DNA of 64,000 nt from Novosphingobium sp. (GCA_017744735.1 JAGIAR010000010.1:47609-111608), one strand, 5' to 3'. Numbered from the stretch's first letter, positions 6,330 through 16,937 are shown. The notes: generated by a model not told the origin, from the letters alone. Translations and numbers: made by a program.

Positions 6330-8857
6330 GACACGCCGCGCAAGCCCTTCCCTGGCACACGGCCTGGACGATCGCCCGGCGCGATCTGCATCGGCGGTTC
6401 CGCGGCCTGCGGCTGCTGCTGGTTTGCTTGTTTCTCGGCGTCGGCGCGCTCGCCGCGATCGGATCGCTCACCGGCGCGATCCGTACCGAGCTGGCCGACC
6501 GGGGGCAGCAGATCCTCGGCGGCGATCTGGAAGCGACCCTGTGGCAGCGCGCGCCCAACCCCGCCGAGCTCGCCGCGCTGGAGCGGTACGGCAGGGTCTC
6601 GGGCGGGCTGCGGATGCAGGCCAGCGCCAGCACCGCAAGCGCCGCGGCGCCGATCGAGCTCAAGGCGGTCGATGCCGCTTGGCCGATGTACGGCCGCTTC
6701 ACCCTCAAGGACGGGCGCAAGGCCGGCCCGCCCCCGCCTGGCGAAGCCTGGCTGGCCGACGGGGCGGCGGAGCGGCTCGGGGTCGGGCCCGGCGACAGCT
6801 TCCAGCTCGGCACGCTGACCCTCAAGGTCGGCGGGATCATCGGCGAGGAGCCCGACAGGCTGAGCGAAGGCTTCAGCCTGGGTCCGACCGTGATCGTCGA
6901 CGAAGACGTGCCCGCCCGCGCCGGGCTGACCGCGCCGGGCGCGATGTACCAGGGCAAGTACCGCATCGCCTTCGACCGGCGGTACGACACGCAAAAGGCG
7001 GCCGACGCGCTCGGCAAGGCCTTCCCTTCGTCGGGTTTCGAATTCCGCACCGCGGACGACGCCTCGCCCGGTGCCGAACGCTTCGTGTCGCGGATGGGCC
7101 AGTTCCTGATCCTGGTCGGCCTCGCGGCACTGGTGATCGCCGGGATCGGGATCGGCGGCGGGGTCGGCTCATACCTTCAGGCCCGGCGGCAGAGCGTCGC
7201 GACGCTCAAGATCCTCGGCGGAACCAGCGGCGACATCGCGCGGATCTACGCCTTGCAGATCGGCGCGGCGGCCCTGGCGGGCGCGCTCGCCGGGCTGGTT
7301 GCCGGCGTGGCGGTGACCCCGCTGCTGGCCTGGGCGCTGGGATCGCTGCTGCCGGTCGAAACCGGGCTGGTGATCGATCCGGCCGCGCTCGCCCGCGCGG
7401 CGGGGTTCGGCCTGCTGGTGGCGCTGGTGTTCGCCGCGCCGCCGCTGGCCAAGGCGCGGCGTTTCCCGGCGATGGCGCTGATGCGCGAGCGCGTGGCGCC
7501 GCTCGCGGGGGAATGGAAGGCGCTCGTCCTGCCGGTCGGCGGCGGGCTGCTGGCGATCACCTTGCTGGCGCTGGTGGGCACTCCGCAACCGTGGCTCTCG
7601 GCGCTGTTTCTCGGCGGGGCGGCCGGGCTGCTGGCGGTGCTGGCCGCGCTCGGCTGGGCGATCCGCCGGGGCGCGGCAAAGGCGCCGCGACCGAAGAACC
7701 CGCTGCTGCGCAATGCGCTGGCCAATCTCCACCGCCCCGGCGCGCAAACCGGCGCGCTGGTGACGGCGCTCGGCTTCGGCCTCTCCGCCTTCGTACTGCT
7801 CGCGGGCGTCCAGACCAGCCTCAACGCCAATATCCAGCGCACCGTGCCCAGCGTGGCGCCCGACTATTTCGTGCTCGACGTGCCGCGCGACCGGATCGGC
7901 GAGTTCGAGGCGCTGGTGCATTCGGAAAGCCCGGCCGCGAAGATCCGCGCGGTCCCGGCACTGCGCGGCCGGGTGCTCGCCTATGGACCGAAAGACCGCA
8001 TGGTTCGCGTGGCCGACCTCAAGGAGATCCCCGACGGCGCCTGGGCGCTGCGCGGCGAGCGCGGGCTGACTTACGCCGACGCCGTGCCCGAGGGCAATGC
8101 GGTGACCGCGGGCAGATGGTGGGGGCCGAACTACACCGGCGAGCCGCTGGTCTCGGTCGACGAGAAATTCGCGCAGGCGATCGGCCTGCATCTGGGCGAT
8201 TACCTGACCATCGGCCTGCTCGGGGTCGAACGGACGGTGCGGGTCGCCAATTTCCGCCGGATCGACTGGGATTCGATGGGCTTCAACTATGCGCTGGTGT
8301 TCACCCCCAACGCGATCGCCGACGCGCCCCACAACCTCGCGGCGACGATCGACCTGCCCGACGGGGCCCCCACCGGGCCGCTGCTGCGCAAGCTCGTGAA
8401 GGCGTTCCCCTCGAGCTCGACGATCGAGGTCGGCCAGGTGCTGACCGAAGCGCGCACGATCCTGAGCCAGGTCGGCAACGCGATCCTCGCCGCGGCTTCG
8501 GTGGCGGTGCTGGCCGGTCTCGCGGTGCTGCTCGGCGCGATCGCCGCCGCCCGCGCCAGCCGGCTCTACGACAATGTGATCCTGCGCGTGCTCGGCGCGA
8601 GCCGGCGGCAGTTGCTGCTGCTTCAGCTTGCCGAATACGGGCTGTTGGCGTTGCTGCTCGCGGCGGTCGCGCTGGCGCTCGGCAGCGGACTCGCGTGGCT
8701 GGTGGTGGTCGAACTGTTCGAATTCGACTGGCTGCCCGACTGGGCGCGGATCCTCGAAGTGCTCGGCGCCGGGCTGCTGCTGGTGCTGGGCTTCGCACTC
8801 GGCGGATCGCTGCCGCTGCTGCGGGCGCGGCCGGCTCGGGCGCTGCGCGAGCTTTAG
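6326..8857 (+). CDS. FtsX/MacB-type ABC transporter permease (YbbP-like)
   Basis: 843 residues from the ATG at 6326. An N-terminal transmembrane helix (LLLVCLFLGVGALAAIGSLTG) is followed by a large periplasmic domain. Membrane blocks follow at about residues 255-400 and 430-490, a second soluble domain comes next, and the C-terminal FtsX domain has three helices (for example ILAAASVAVLAGLAVLLGAIA). This two-half layout is that of YbbP, the partner of YbbA. Its substrate is not established in any family member known to me; lipid or lipoprotein-related work is suggested by the adjacent TesA-like esterase. Confidence 0.88.
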   Translation: MRHAAQALPWHTAWTIARRDLHRRFRGLRLLLVCLFLGVGALAAIGSLTGAIRTELADRGQQILGGDLEATLWQRAPNPAELAALERYGRVSGGLRMQASASTASAAAPIELKAVDAAWPMYGRFTLKDGRKAGPPPPGEAWLADGAAERLGVGPGDSFQLGTLTLKVGGIIGEEPDRLSEGFSLGPTVIVDEDVPARAGLTAPGAMYQGKYRIAFDRRYDTQKAADALGKAFPSSGFEFRTADDASPGAERFVSRMGQFLILVGLAALVIAGIGIGGGVGSYLQARRQSVATLKILGGTSGDIARIYALQIGAAALAGALAGLVAGVAVTPLLAWALGSLLPVETGLVIDPAALARAAGFGLLVALVFAAPPLAKARRFPAMALMRERVAPLAGEWKALVLPVGGGLLAITLLALVGTPQPWLSALFLGGAAGLLAVLAALGWAIRRGAAKAPRPKNPLLRNALANLHRPGAQTGALVTALGFGLSAFVLLAGVQTSLNANIQRTVPSVAPDYFVLDVPRDRIGEFEALVHSESPAAKIRAVPALRGRVLAYGPKDRMVRVADLKEIPDGAWALRGERGLTYADAVPEGNAVTAGRWWGPNYTGEPLVSVDEKFAQAIGLHLGDYLTIGLLGVERTVRVANFRRIDWDSMGFNYALVFTPNAIADAPHNLAATIDLPDGAPTGPLLRKLVKAFPSSSTIEVGQVLTEARTILSQVGNAILAAASVAVLAGLAVLLGAIAAARASRLYDNVILRVLGASRRQLLLLQLAEYGLLALLLAAVALALGSGLAWLVVVELFEFDWLPDWARILEVLGAGLLLVLGFALGGSLPLLRARPARALREL

Positions 8858-8862
8858 GGCGA

Positions 8863-8889
8863 GAGGCGCGGGCATCCCGCCCGCGCCTC
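8863..8889. terminator. GC-rich hairpin between convergent genes
   Basis: GAGGCGCGGG (8863-8872) pairs perfectly with CCCGCGCCTC (8880-8889) over a 7-nt loop, lying between the stops of the permease and the membrane protein gene. There is no T-run on either side, so it is a possible weak bidirectional terminator or mRNA 3' stabiliser. Confidence 0.5.
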
Positions 8890-8902
8890 CGACTCCTATC
8901 GA

Positions 8903-9775
8903 TCAGGCAAAGGTCTCGCTGAAATTCTCGCCGGTCGATCCCGACACCTGCGCGTGGATCACCGACTGGAACGCCGCCGCCGAAATCGAGATGAGCACGA
9001 AGATCGTCACGAAAGCGAAGAAGATATACACCATGCTTCCGATCGCCGCCGCCGGCGCAGCTCCGCCGAGCTCGACGCTCGTCGTCATTGCCGTGAAAGT
9101 CCCGATCACAGGCAGCAGGGCGATCCCGCACAGCACCACGACAATCCCCCCATAGATCAGCGTGGCGAGAAAGATCGGTAGTGCCTTGCCGCGCGTCAGG
9201 TTCCACGAGCGGGCGATCGCGGTCAGAGGGTTGCGAACCCCTTCGACCGCGATGGTCGGGAAGATGATCGCCAGGCGGCTCGCCAGATACAGAATGATCA
9301 CCACCATCGCGAGGCCTCCGATGACGCTTCCGATCCTGCCCATGAAGGACAGCAGGCCGAACACGAGGCCCAGCACGGAGCCGCCGATCAGATAACCGAT
9401 TGCGAGGATCACCATAACGCCCAGCAGCGGCAGGGCGCTGCGGAGTCCGACGCCGAAGGCGTCACCGAAGCCGATTTGCTGGAGTGGCGAGGCGAGTGCG
9501 TTCAGCGACGCATTCTGGGCGCAGTAGATCAGGAAGTAGGCAAGATAAAAGATGATCACCATGAGGATCATTCCGATCCCGAAGCTGCCGAAAGCCGCCG
9601 GGTTCTCCAGGTTGCCGGCAGCGAGGCCGACCGAAGCCCCGAGCCCCGCCAGCAGCACGATGGAAAACACCATCTGGATCGCAAAATACACGAACCAGGT
9701 CCCGATCAGTACGCCGAACCGCTCTTTCACCACCCCGAACGTGTTCGAGACGATTCCTCCAACGCTCACTTCCAT
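8903..9775 (-). CDS. Hypothetical multi-pass membrane protein
   Basis: 290 residues from the ATG at 9775 (MEVSVGGIVSNTFGV), with a G-rich ribosome binding site upstream. About six hydrophobic stretches are seen (for example FVYFAIQMVFSIVLLAGLG, ALPLLGVMVILAIGYLIGG, LIYGGIVVVLCGIALLPVIG). The segment WNLTRGKALPIF resembles the loop found in DUF975/glycerophosphodiesterase-membrane-domain-like proteins, but I cannot assign a family with certainty. It is followed by a probable bidirectional hairpin. No function is assigned. Confidence 0.75.
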   Translation of the reverse strand: MEVSVGGIVSNTFGVVKERFGVLIGTWFVYFAIQMVFSIVLLAGLGASVGLAAGNLENPAAFGSFGIGMILMVIIFYLAYFLIYCAQNASLNALASPLQQIGFGDAFGVGLRSALPLLGVMVILAIGYLIGGSVLGLVFGLLSFMGRIGSVIGGLAMVVIILYLASRLAIIFPTIAVEGVRNPLTAIARSWNLTRGKALPIFLATLIYGGIVVVLCGIALLPVIGTFTAMTTSVELGGAAPAAAIGSMVYIFFAFVTIFVLISISAAAFQSVIHAQVSGSTGENFSETFA

Positions 9776-9845
9776 GACGCCCCCCGTCGATTTTGCCCGC
9801 GCACCCCTGCGCAAGGCGATGCGACCACAAATCCGGCGTGCGGGC

Positions 9846-9871
9846 AAGAAAAAGGGGGGCAGAAGCCCCCC
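9846..9871 (-). terminator. Rho-independent terminator of TonB receptor gene
   Basis: On the minus strand the stem GGGGGGC/GCCCCCC with a 4-nt loop (9854-9871) is followed by TTTTTCTT (9846-9853). It lies 28 bp beyond the stop of the TonB receptor gene at 9899. Confidence 0.85.
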
Positions 9872-9898
9872 TCTTCCTTAACCGTCAGTCGATCCCGC

Positions 9899-12574
9899 CT
9901 ACCACTTGAACCGCACCGTGCCGCCCCAGGTGCGCGGCTGGTTCGGGTAGCCCGAGATCGAGTGCGGCTGCGCCACCGAATCGAAGATCTGCAGGATGTA
10001 GCGATCGTTGAGCAGGTTGCGGCCCCACAGCGTGAACTCGAGCCCGTTCTGCATCTTGTACGAGATCGAGGCGGTAACGTCGTCCACCTGGCGGGTGAAC
10101 GGATCCGCCGCCGCAATCGCCGCGGCCGAGCCTTCGTCGAGGAAGCCCGGCAGGCCTTCGACCACCTTTACCCGGCTTTCGTAGTGATACGAAGCGTCGA
10201 GGATGATGTCGTCGCCATTGCCCAGCGCATAATCGTAGGTGCCGCCGATCACGGTGGTCCAGGTCGGGATGCCCGCCGGGCGGGTGCCCGAAAGATCGCC
10301 CACCGCGGCGAATTTGTAATCGTTGTACTTGGGCTTGAGGTAGGTCACCCCGGCGTTGGCGGTGAAGCCCTTGAACAGCTCGGCCCGGCCTTCGAACTCG
10401 ACGCCGAAGGTCGATTGCTCGCCGGCATTGGACAGGGCGAAGCCGGTGCCGGTGAAGATGTTCGACTGGAAGCCCTTGATCCGCTGCTCGAACACCGCGA
10501 GGTTTGCGGAGGCCCGGCCGAAGTTGGTCTTCAGGCCGAATTCCATGACCCGCGAATGCTCCGGATCGGCGAAGCGGGTGCCGTAGGTCTGGTTGACCTG
10601 GGTCAGCCCGGCATTCTCCAGCGCATCGGCATCCGACGCAAGCGGACGGCTGTCGCGCGAAAGGTTGACCGATGCCGCCTTGAAGCCGGTGGCATAGGTC
10701 GCATAGACGTTGACTTGGTCGTTGAGCTCATAGGCGAGGCGAATCGTGTAGGTAAACGCATCGTCCGAGATATGTCCGGGCTCCACCGAGTTCGGCACGC
10801 TCACGAATTGCGGCAGATATTGCAGCGGCTGCAGCGCCAGCAGCGGATTGACCGCGGCATTGTTCTGGTTCGCGCTGGCATAGGCGAGCGCCCCCGCACT
10901 GATCGCGGCATAGGTCGCGGCGGTGGAAGGATCGCTGGCGAAAGCGGCGATTTCCTGCTGCGTCGGCGCATGACCGAGATAGGCGCCCACGCCTTGCGAC
11001 ACGCCGGTGAGATAGATCGCGGTCCGTCCATCCGCCACCAGGTCGACCTGCGAGAACACGTCGGTGCCCAGGATCGAGGCGGTGTAGTCCTTGGTGTCCT
11101 TGGTGTAGTTGCCGCCAAGGGTCAGGGTCAGGCCCGGAGCGACCTGGAAATCGGCCTGGCCGAAGATCGAATAGGCTTCGCTCTTGAGGGTGAAGTCCTC
11201 GTTGGTGTTACCGGTTCCCTGCGCGAAGAAATCGCCGAGATATTTGGTCGGATTGCCTTCGAGCGTGCCGAGCGTGCCTTCCAGCAAGCTCAGGTTCTGG
11301 GTGTTGCCGGTCAGCGCGCGGATCAGCTGGTCGGCATAGGGCCGCGCCTGGCTGCCCCACAGCAGCGAGCCGGTCTGGTCGACGTTCTCGTGGATGTAGA
11401 AGCCGCCGAGCAGGAAATGCGCGAAATTGCCAAGGTCGGCGGTGAGGCGCAGTTCCTGCGTGAAGGTGTCGATGTTGACGTCGGCCGCCAGCGGATTGAT
11501 CAGGTCGGCGCTGGTGAAGTCCGCATCCTGCGCGGTGATCGAATGGTTGTTGCGATAGGCGGTGATCGAGGTGACGCCGATCAGCCCGGCCTGCCAGTCG
11601 ATCTCGCCCGAGACGCCCCAATCCTTGATGTCGTTGGTCGAATTGATGTTGTCGTAGACGACGCCGGCATAGGGATGATCGGCATCGGGAATATTGCCGA
11701 GCGCCTTGATGACGCTGGTCGCGGCGGACGGCTGGAGATTGACCACGCCGCAGCAGTTCTCGTCGATCGCGCTGTAATCGCCGATGATCCGCACCTTGAG
11801 GTCGGTCGACGGTTCGAACAGCAGCTGCCCGCGCGCGAACCAGCGATTGCGCTCGTTGGTGCGGTCGCCGGTGCCGAGATCCTTGAGATAGCCGTCGCGG
11901 CCCGACCACCCGCCGGCCAGGCTCGCCGCGACCGTGTCGGACAGCGGCCCGGTAACGTAGCCGCGCGCGACCACCGCGTTGTAATTGCCGTAGCTGCCTT
12001 CGACGTTGCCGCCGAAATCGAACTGCGGCGCTTCGGTGCGGACCGAGATCACGCCCGCGGAGGCGTTCTTGCCGAACAGGGTCGACTGCGGGCCGCGCAG
12101 GATTTCCACCGTGGCGATATTGGGCAGGTCGTTGATCTGCGAGGCGGTGCGGCTGCGATAGACCCCGTCGATGAACACGCCTACCGAAGGCTCGATGCCG
12201 GCGTTGTTCGCCCCGTTGCCGAAGCCGCGGATGATGAAGTTGGTGTTGGCCGAGCTCTGCAGCTGGGTCACGCGGAGCGAGGGCACCAGGATCGAGAGAT
12301 CCTTGAGGTCGCGGACCTGCGAGCGCTCGAGCTGCTCCTGGGTCGCGACGGTGACCGCCACCGGCGTGTCCTGCAGCGTCTGTTCTCGCTTGGTCGCGGT
12401 GACGAGGATCTCGTTGCCGGTCGCCTCGGCCTCGGGAGCCGGCGGCGCAGGTTCGGACGGCGTGACCTCCTGGTCTTGCGCGAAAGCGGCGGTGGGCAGC
12501 CCCGTCGCGATTCCCGCGACGCCAATCAGGAACAGGGCACGCCGCGCGTGCGCACGGCAAGAGGTCTTGTTCAT
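9899..12574 (-). CDS. TonB-dependent outer-membrane receptor
   Basis: 891 residues from the ATG at 12574, with GGAAG upstream; another ATG lies four codons earlier. The signal peptide ends at AAFAQDQ. A Pro/Ala/Glu-rich linker precedes the TonB box region NEILVTATKREQ and the plug domain (FIIRGFGNGANNAG followed by VFIDGVYRSR). The barrel ends in a terminal aromatic residue (TVRFKW). The family imports siderophores, cobalamin or, in sphingomonads, many plant-derived compounds. No uptake partner gene is adjacent, so the ligand is unknown. It is terminated by the hairpin at 9846-9871. Confidence 0.93.
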   Translation of the reverse strand: MNKTSCRAHARRALFLIGVAGIATGLPTAAFAQDQEVTPSEPAPPAPEAEATGNEILVTATKREQTLQDTPVAVTVATQEQLERSQVRDLKDLSILVPSLRVTQLQSSANTNFIIRGFGNGANNAGIEPSVGVFIDGVYRSRTASQINDLPNIATVEILRGPQSTLFGKNASAGVISVRTEAPQFDFGGNVEGSYGNYNAVVARGYVTGPLSDTVAASLAGGWSGRDGYLKDLGTGDRTNERNRWFARGQLLFEPSTDLKVRIIGDYSAIDENCCGVVNLQPSAATSVIKALGNIPDADHPYAGVVYDNINSTNDIKDWGVSGEIDWQAGLIGVTSITAYRNNHSITAQDADFTSADLINPLAADVNIDTFTQELRLTADLGNFAHFLLGGFYIHENVDQTGSLLWGSQARPYADQLIRALTGNTQNLSLLEGTLGTLEGNPTKYLGDFFAQGTGNTNEDFTLKSEAYSIFGQADFQVAPGLTLTLGGNYTKDTKDYTASILGTDVFSQVDLVADGRTAIYLTGVSQGVGAYLGHAPTQQEIAAFASDPSTAATYAAISAGALAYASANQNNAAVNPLLALQPLQYLPQFVSVPNSVEPGHISDDAFTYTIRLAYELNDQVNVYATYATGFKAASVNLSRDSRPLASDADALENAGLTQVNQTYGTRFADPEHSRVMEFGLKTNFGRASANLAVFEQRIKGFQSNIFTGTGFALSNAGEQSTFGVEFEGRAELFKGFTANAGVTYLKPKYNDYKFAAVGDLSGTRPAGIPTWTTVIGGTYDYALGNGDDIILDASYHYESRVKVVEGLPGFLDEGSAAAIAAADPFTRQVDDVTASISYKMQNGLEFTLWGRNLLNDRYILQIFDSVAQPHSISGYPNQPRTWGGTVRFKW

Positions 12575-12772
12575 AGGAAGCTCCATCTCTCCATCCCCGG
12601 AGAACCCCGTGCGCCTTCTAGCGAGGCGTCCGTCAGCACCCCGGACTCCAGCGGTATTCATACGTTTGTGGCCCTTTGGAAACAATTGGCAAATAGAGCG
12701 CTGGTTGCAGCCGAAACTGCCTCTGTTGCCCTTGCGTCACACCTAGTGCGAGAAGGTTAACAAACCCCGCCG

Positions 12773-12785
12773 TGACGTAGCGTCA
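12773..12785. promoter_or_regulatory. Short inverted repeat upstream of TonB receptor gene
   Basis: TGACG-TAG-CGTCA lies in the 238-bp region between the TonB receptor start (12574) and the FMN reductase stop (12813). It could be an operator for the receptor gene, but no clear -35/-10 pair could be tied to it. The rest of this stretch shows no gene. Confidence 0.25.
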
Positions 12786-12812
12786 GCGCAGATAAAAGCT
12801 TGTTACCAATCG

Positions 12813-13376
12813 TTAACGGGCGGCCTTTAGAGTTGTCCCCCACCAGGCGAGTTGGTCGAACAGCCGGGCGAGCGAACCGGTGTCATGCGGCTCTCCGGTA
12901 AAGCGCCCATCGGCGATCTTTCCGTTCACGCCCATGATGTGGACCCCCGCCTCGAGCGCGACCATCTGCAGCGAGCGTGCGACCTGGGTCAGCCCCTCGA
13001 TCGAACGGGCCCCGCCCGCCCCGCCATAGCCGACGAAGCCGAGCGGCTTGCGCACCCACTCGGCATAGACGAAGTCGAGCGCATTCTTGAGCACCGCCGG
13101 AATGCCGTGATTGTATTCGGGCGCGATCAATATGTAGCCGTCCGCGCCCGCGATCTTCTCCGCCCAGGCCAGTTGCAGCGGGTCGGTATAGCCGCCGGCG
13201 GCGGGCGGCTTCGGGAACGGATAGGGCGGCAGCGCCCAGTCCTTGGGATCGACCAGTTCCAGCGCGATGTCCGTCAGCCCCGCGCCCTGTTCCATCACCC
13301 AGTTTCCGACCGGCGCGGCAACCCGCCCTTCGCGCACGGAACCGAGGATCACGAGGATTTGTAACGGCTGGGTCAT
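12813..13376 (-). CDS. NADPH-dependent FMN reductase family protein
   Basis: 187 residues. The flavodoxin-like fold is shown by the phosphate-binding loop LGSVREGR near the N-terminus and by the signature [20 protein letters not shown], typical of NADPH-dependent FMN/quinone/azo reductases (ChrR/YieF type). Such enzymes reduce flavins, quinones or other electrophiles in the cytoplasm. It is a single gene, divergent from typA, with a short spacer of about 87 bp between them. Confidence 0.88.
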   Translation of the reverse strand: MTQPLQILVILGSVREGRVAAPVGNWVMEQGAGLTDIALELVDPKDWALPPYPFPKPPAAGGYTDPLQLAWAEKIAGADGYILIAPEYNHGIPAVLKNALDFVYAEWVRKPLGFVGYGGAGGARSIEGLTQVARSLQMVALEAGVHIMGVNGKIADGRFTGEPHDTGSLARLFDQLAWWGTTLKAAR

Positions 13377-13463
13377 GCGGCCCTTCTAAGGCACTTTCGC
13401 ATTTGCACAATCTCCGCTATGGGCGCGCCCGAAACCGCATATCCGCGGCAATCAGGATAATTT

Positions 13464-15278
13464 ATGAACCTCCGCAACGTGGCGATCATCGCCCACGTCG
13501 ACCACGGCAAGACTACCCTGGTCGACCAGCTCTTCCGCCAGTCGGGCACCTTCCGCGACAATCAGCGCGTCGAGGAACGCGCGATGGATTCGAACGACCT
13601 CGAGAAGGAGCGCGGGATCACGATTCTCGCCAAGTGCACCTCGGTCGAATGGGAAGGCACCCGGATCAACATCGTCGACACGCCCGGCCACGCCGACTTC
13701 GGCGGCGAGGTGGAGCGCATCCTGAGCATGGTCGACGGGGTGATCCTGCTGGTCGACAGCTCGGAAGGCGCGATGCCGCAGACCAAGTTCGTGACCGGCA
13801 AGGCGCTGGCGCTCGGCCTGCGCCCGATCGTGGTCGTCAACAAGATCGACCGTCCGGACGGACGCCACGCCGAAGTGCTGGACGAAGTGTTCGAGCTGTT
13901 CCTGAGCCTCGACGCCTCTGACGAACAGCTCGACTTCCCGATCCTCTACGCCTCGGGCCGCAACGGCTATGCCAGCGACAACCCCGACGCGCGCGAGGGC
14001 GACCTGACCCCGCTGTTCAAGACCATCGTCGACCACGTTCCGCCGCCGCACGCGGTGGACGAGGATGCGCCCTTCACCTTCCTCGCCACGCTGCTCGACC
14101 GCGACAACTTCCTCGGCCGTATCCTGACCGGCCGGGTCCAGACCGGCGTGCTCAAGCTCAACCAGCCGATCCATGCACTCGACGGTGACGGCAAGGTGAT
14201 CGAGAGCGGCCGCGCGACCAAGATCATGGCGTTCCGCGGGCTCGAGCGCGTGCCGGTGGAAGAAGCCCGCGCGGGCGACATCATCAGCCTTGCCGGCCTG
14301 ACCGTCGCGACCGTGTCGAACACGATCGCCGATACCTCGGTGAGCACCCCGATCCAGGCCCAGCCGATCGACCCGCCGACGCTCTCGATGCGCTTCGCGG
14401 TGAACGACAGCCCGATGGCCGGGCGCGAGGGCGACAAGGTCACCAGCCGCGTGATCCGCGACCGCCTGATGCGCGAGGCCGAAAGCAACGTTGCGATCAA
14501 GGTCACCGAAAGCGCCGACAAGGACAGCTTCGAGGTTGCCGGCCGCGGCGAACTGCAGCTCGGCGTGTTGATCGAGACGATGCGCCGCGAAGGCTTCGAA
14601 CTGGGTATCAGCCGCCCGCGGGTGCTGTTCCGCGAGGAGAACGGCGAGCGCACCGAGCCCTATGAAACCGTGGTGATCGACGTCGACGACGAGCACTCGG
14701 GCACCGTCATCGACAAGATGGCGATCCGCAAGGCCGAGATGACCGACATGCGCCAGTCGGGCGGCGGCAAGACCCGCATCACCTTCTCCGCTCCCAGCCG
14801 CGGCCTGATCGGCTATCACGGCGAATTCCTGTCCGACACGCGCGGCACCGGGATCATGAACCGCCTGTTCGAGAAATACGGCCCCTACAAGGGCGCGATC
14901 GAGGGCCGCCCCAACGGTGTGCTGATCTCGAACGGCACCGGCGAAGCGGTCGGCTATGCGCTCAACGCGCTGGAAGAACGCGGCATCCTGTTCGTGAAGC
15001 CGCAGGAAAAGATCTACGAAGGCATGATCATCGGCGAGAACGCCAAGCCCGACGATCTCGAAGTCAACCCGATGAAGTCGAAGCAGCTGACCAACTTCCG
15101 CTCGACCGGCAAGGACGACGCGATCCGCCTCACCCCGCCGCGGGTGATGACGCTGGAGCAGGCGATCGCCTATATCGACGACGACGAGATGGTCGAAGTG
15201 ACGCCCAAGAGCATCCGCATCCGCAAGGCGATCCTGGATCCGCACGAGCGCAAGAAGGCGAAGCGGCAGGCGGCGTAA
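13464..15278 (+). CDS. typA: Translational GTPase TypA/BipA
   Basis: 604 residues, the normal TypA length. G1 is AHVDHGKTT (from residue 10), G3 is DTPGH at 72-76, G4 is NKID at 126-129, followed by the domain II/III arrangement and the TypA-specific C-terminal domain ([20 protein letters not shown]). It binds ribosomes as an EF-G-like factor and acts in ribosome assembly and stress adaptation. AGGA lies 8 nt upstream of the ATG. Confidence 0.96.
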   Translation: MNLRNVAIIAHVDHGKTTLVDQLFRQSGTFRDNQRVEERAMDSNDLEKERGITILAKCTSVEWEGTRINIVDTPGHADFGGEVERILSMVDGVILLVDSSEGAMPQTKFVTGKALALGLRPIVVVNKIDRPDGRHAEVLDEVFELFLSLDASDEQLDFPILYASGRNGYASDNPDAREGDLTPLFKTIVDHVPPPHAVDEDAPFTFLATLLDRDNFLGRILTGRVQTGVLKLNQPIHALDGDGKVIESGRATKIMAFRGLERVPVEEARAGDIISLAGLTVATVSNTIADTSVSTPIQAQPIDPPTLSMRFAVNDSPMAGREGDKVTSRVIRDRLMREAESNVAIKVTESADKDSFEVAGRGELQLGVLIETMRREGFELGISRPRVLFREENGERTEPYETVVIDVDDEHSGTVIDKMAIRKAEMTDMRQSGGGKTRITFSAPSRGLIGYHGEFLSDTRGTGIMNRLFEKYGPYKGAIEGRPNGVLISNGTGEAVGYALNALEERGILFVKPQEKIYEGMIIGENAKPDDLEVNPMKSKQLTNFRSTGKDDAIRLTPPRVMTLEQAIAYIDDDEMVEVTPKSIRIRKAILDPHERKKAKRQAA

Positions 15279-15360
15279 AAGCACCATCTTGCCCGCTAAG
15301 GCGAGACACGCGCCGCAGCCTTGTTGCGGTATCCCCCCCGCCCCCCTAAACGCCGGGACG

Positions 15361-16524
15361 ATGCTAGCTTCCGACCTTCGAATTGCCCTGATCACCGGCA
15401 ATTACCACATGGTGCGCGATGGGCCGACCCAGGCGCTCAACCGGCTGGTCGGCTATCTGCTGCGGCAGGGTGCGAAGGTGCGCATCTTCGCCCCGACCAC
15501 CCGGCATCCGCAGGTCGAGCCGACCGGCGATCTGGTGATCGTGCCCTCGATCGCGATCCCCGGGCGCAGCGAGTACCAGTTTCCGCTGGGCCTCTACGGC
15601 AACGCCTGGAACAAGTTCGCCGAGTTCGAGCCGAACATGATCCACGTAGCCAGCCCCGACTTCGCTGCGCGCCAGGCGGCCAAGTGGGGGCGCGATCACG
15701 GCGTGCCGGTGCTCGCCACGGTGCATACGCGGTTCGAGACCTATCCGGCCTATTACGGCGCGCCGTTCCTGCGTCCCCCGGTCGAGCGCTGGCTGCGCAC
15801 CTTCTACCGCCGGGCCGATGCGCTGATGGCCCCGGCCGAGAGCATGCGGCAGGTCCTGTTCGAACAGGGCATGAGCGCCGAGATCGGGATCTGGGCGCGC
15901 GGGGTCGATCGCGAATTGTTCAATCCCGCCCGCCGCAGCCTGGAGTGGCGGCGCAGGCACGGCATCGCCGACGACGAGGTCGCGATCGGCTTCCTCGGCC
16001 GGGTGGTGATGGAGAAGGGACTCGACGTCTTCGCCAACACCATCGCGCTGATGGAGAAGCGCAAGGTGAAGTTCCGCGTGCTGGTGATCGGCGACGGCCC
16101 GGCGCGACCGTGGTTCGAGGGCAAATTGCCGGCCGATACGGCCTTCAGCGGGGTGCTCCACCCGCCCGAGATCGGCACTGCGGTCGCCAGCATGGACGTG
16201 CTGTTCAACCCTTCGGCGACCGAGACCTTCGGCAATGTCACGCTGGAGGCGATGGCCTGCGGCCATCCGGTGGTCGCGGCGCAGGCCACCGGCAGCGACA
16301 GTCTGGTGGTCGACGGCGTGACCGGGGCGCTGATCAAGCCCAATTCGATCCGCGACTTCGCGCGGACGCTGCAGGCCTATGTCGAGCAGCCCGAGCTGCG
16401 CGCGGCGCACGGCGCGGCGGGCGAACGGCGCAGCCTCGAATTCGACTGGGACCGGATCAACCAGGGAATGCTCGACACCTATCTGCGGCTGGTCGGGCAG
16501 CGCCGGGCCCAAGCTTCGTACTAG
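15361..16524 (+). CDS. GT4-family glycosyltransferase (alpha-mannosyltransferase-like)
   Basis: 387 residues from the ATG at 15361. A GT-B fold is shown by the N-terminal DGPTQALNRLVGYL region, the first C-domain strand VAIGFLGRVVMEKGLDV and the EX7E motif ETFGNVTLEAMACG, with GDGPARPWFE in between. The sequence resembles GDP-mannose-dependent mannosyltransferases acting on diacylglycerol-linked sugars, but donor and acceptor are unproven. Its stop overlaps that of the convergent gene in a shared CTAG. Confidence 0.85.
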   Translation: MLASDLRIALITGNYHMVRDGPTQALNRLVGYLLRQGAKVRIFAPTTRHPQVEPTGDLVIVPSIAIPGRSEYQFPLGLYGNAWNKFAEFEPNMIHVASPDFAARQAAKWGRDHGVPVLATVHTRFETYPAYYGAPFLRPPVERWLRTFYRRADALMAPAESMRQVLFEQGMSAEIGIWARGVDRELFNPARRSLEWRRRHGIADDEVAIGFLGRVVMEKGLDVFANTIALMEKRKVKFRVLVIGDGPARPWFEGKLPADTAFSGVLHPPEIGTAVASMDVLFNPSATETFGNVTLEAMACGHPVVAAQATGSDSLVVDGVTGALIKPNSIRDFARTLQAYVEQPELRAAHGAAGERRSLEFDWDRINQGMLDTYLRLVGQRRAQASY

Positions 16525-16937
16525 CGCAAGACCCCGCGCTCGGCTATCGCCCGGGCATAGAGCCACACGAGCAGCGCGATCAGCCAGATCGCGAGGTTCT
16601 GCGCCAGATTGGTCGGCATGCGAACGACGTATTCGTAGCCGCCGACCACCGCCAGCCCGAGCAGCGACACGCCGAATGCGGTGACCGCCAGCCGGCGGCG
16701 CGCAAGCAGCAGGATCGAGCCCGCGAGCGCGGCCCAGACGCCGAGCGCCCAGGCCCCGGTCGCCCAGACCGGGCTGGCATCGATCGCCGCCACCATCTGC
16801 GGATCGGCACCGTCCAGCGCCCGCGGATCGCGCATCATCGTGAGCGTGTAGACCGCTGCGCCCGTCAGGTTCCACAGCAGCGAAAGGATGCCCACCACCC
16901 AGAGATGGCGCGGCGCCTTGGCGATATCCTCACTCAT
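16521..16937 (-). CDS. Hypothetical small membrane protein (four predicted helices)
   Basis: 138 residues with four hydrophobic segments (LWVVGILSLLWNLTGAAVYT, AWALGVWAALAGSILLLA, VTAFGVSLLGLAVVGG, AQNLAIWLIALLVWLYA). It looks like the small sphingomonad membrane proteins annotated as hypothetical. The stop codon overlaps the GT4 gene's stop. No functional assignment. Confidence 0.7.
   Translation of the reverse strand: MSEDIAKAPRHLWVVGILSLLWNLTGAAVYTLTMMRDPRALDGADPQMVAAIDASPVWATGAWALGVWAALAGSILLLARRRLAVTAFGVSLLGLAVVGGYEYVVRMPTNLAQNLAIWLIALLVWLYARAIAERGVLR

Noticed and set aside
9476..12760. A 1094-codon open frame on the plus strand opposite the TonB receptor gene
   Set aside because: It is the mirror of a high-GC coding frame. 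The composition is Arg/Val/Gly-rich with no domain, no ribosome site, and the minus strand holds a full TonB receptor with signal peptide, plug and terminator.
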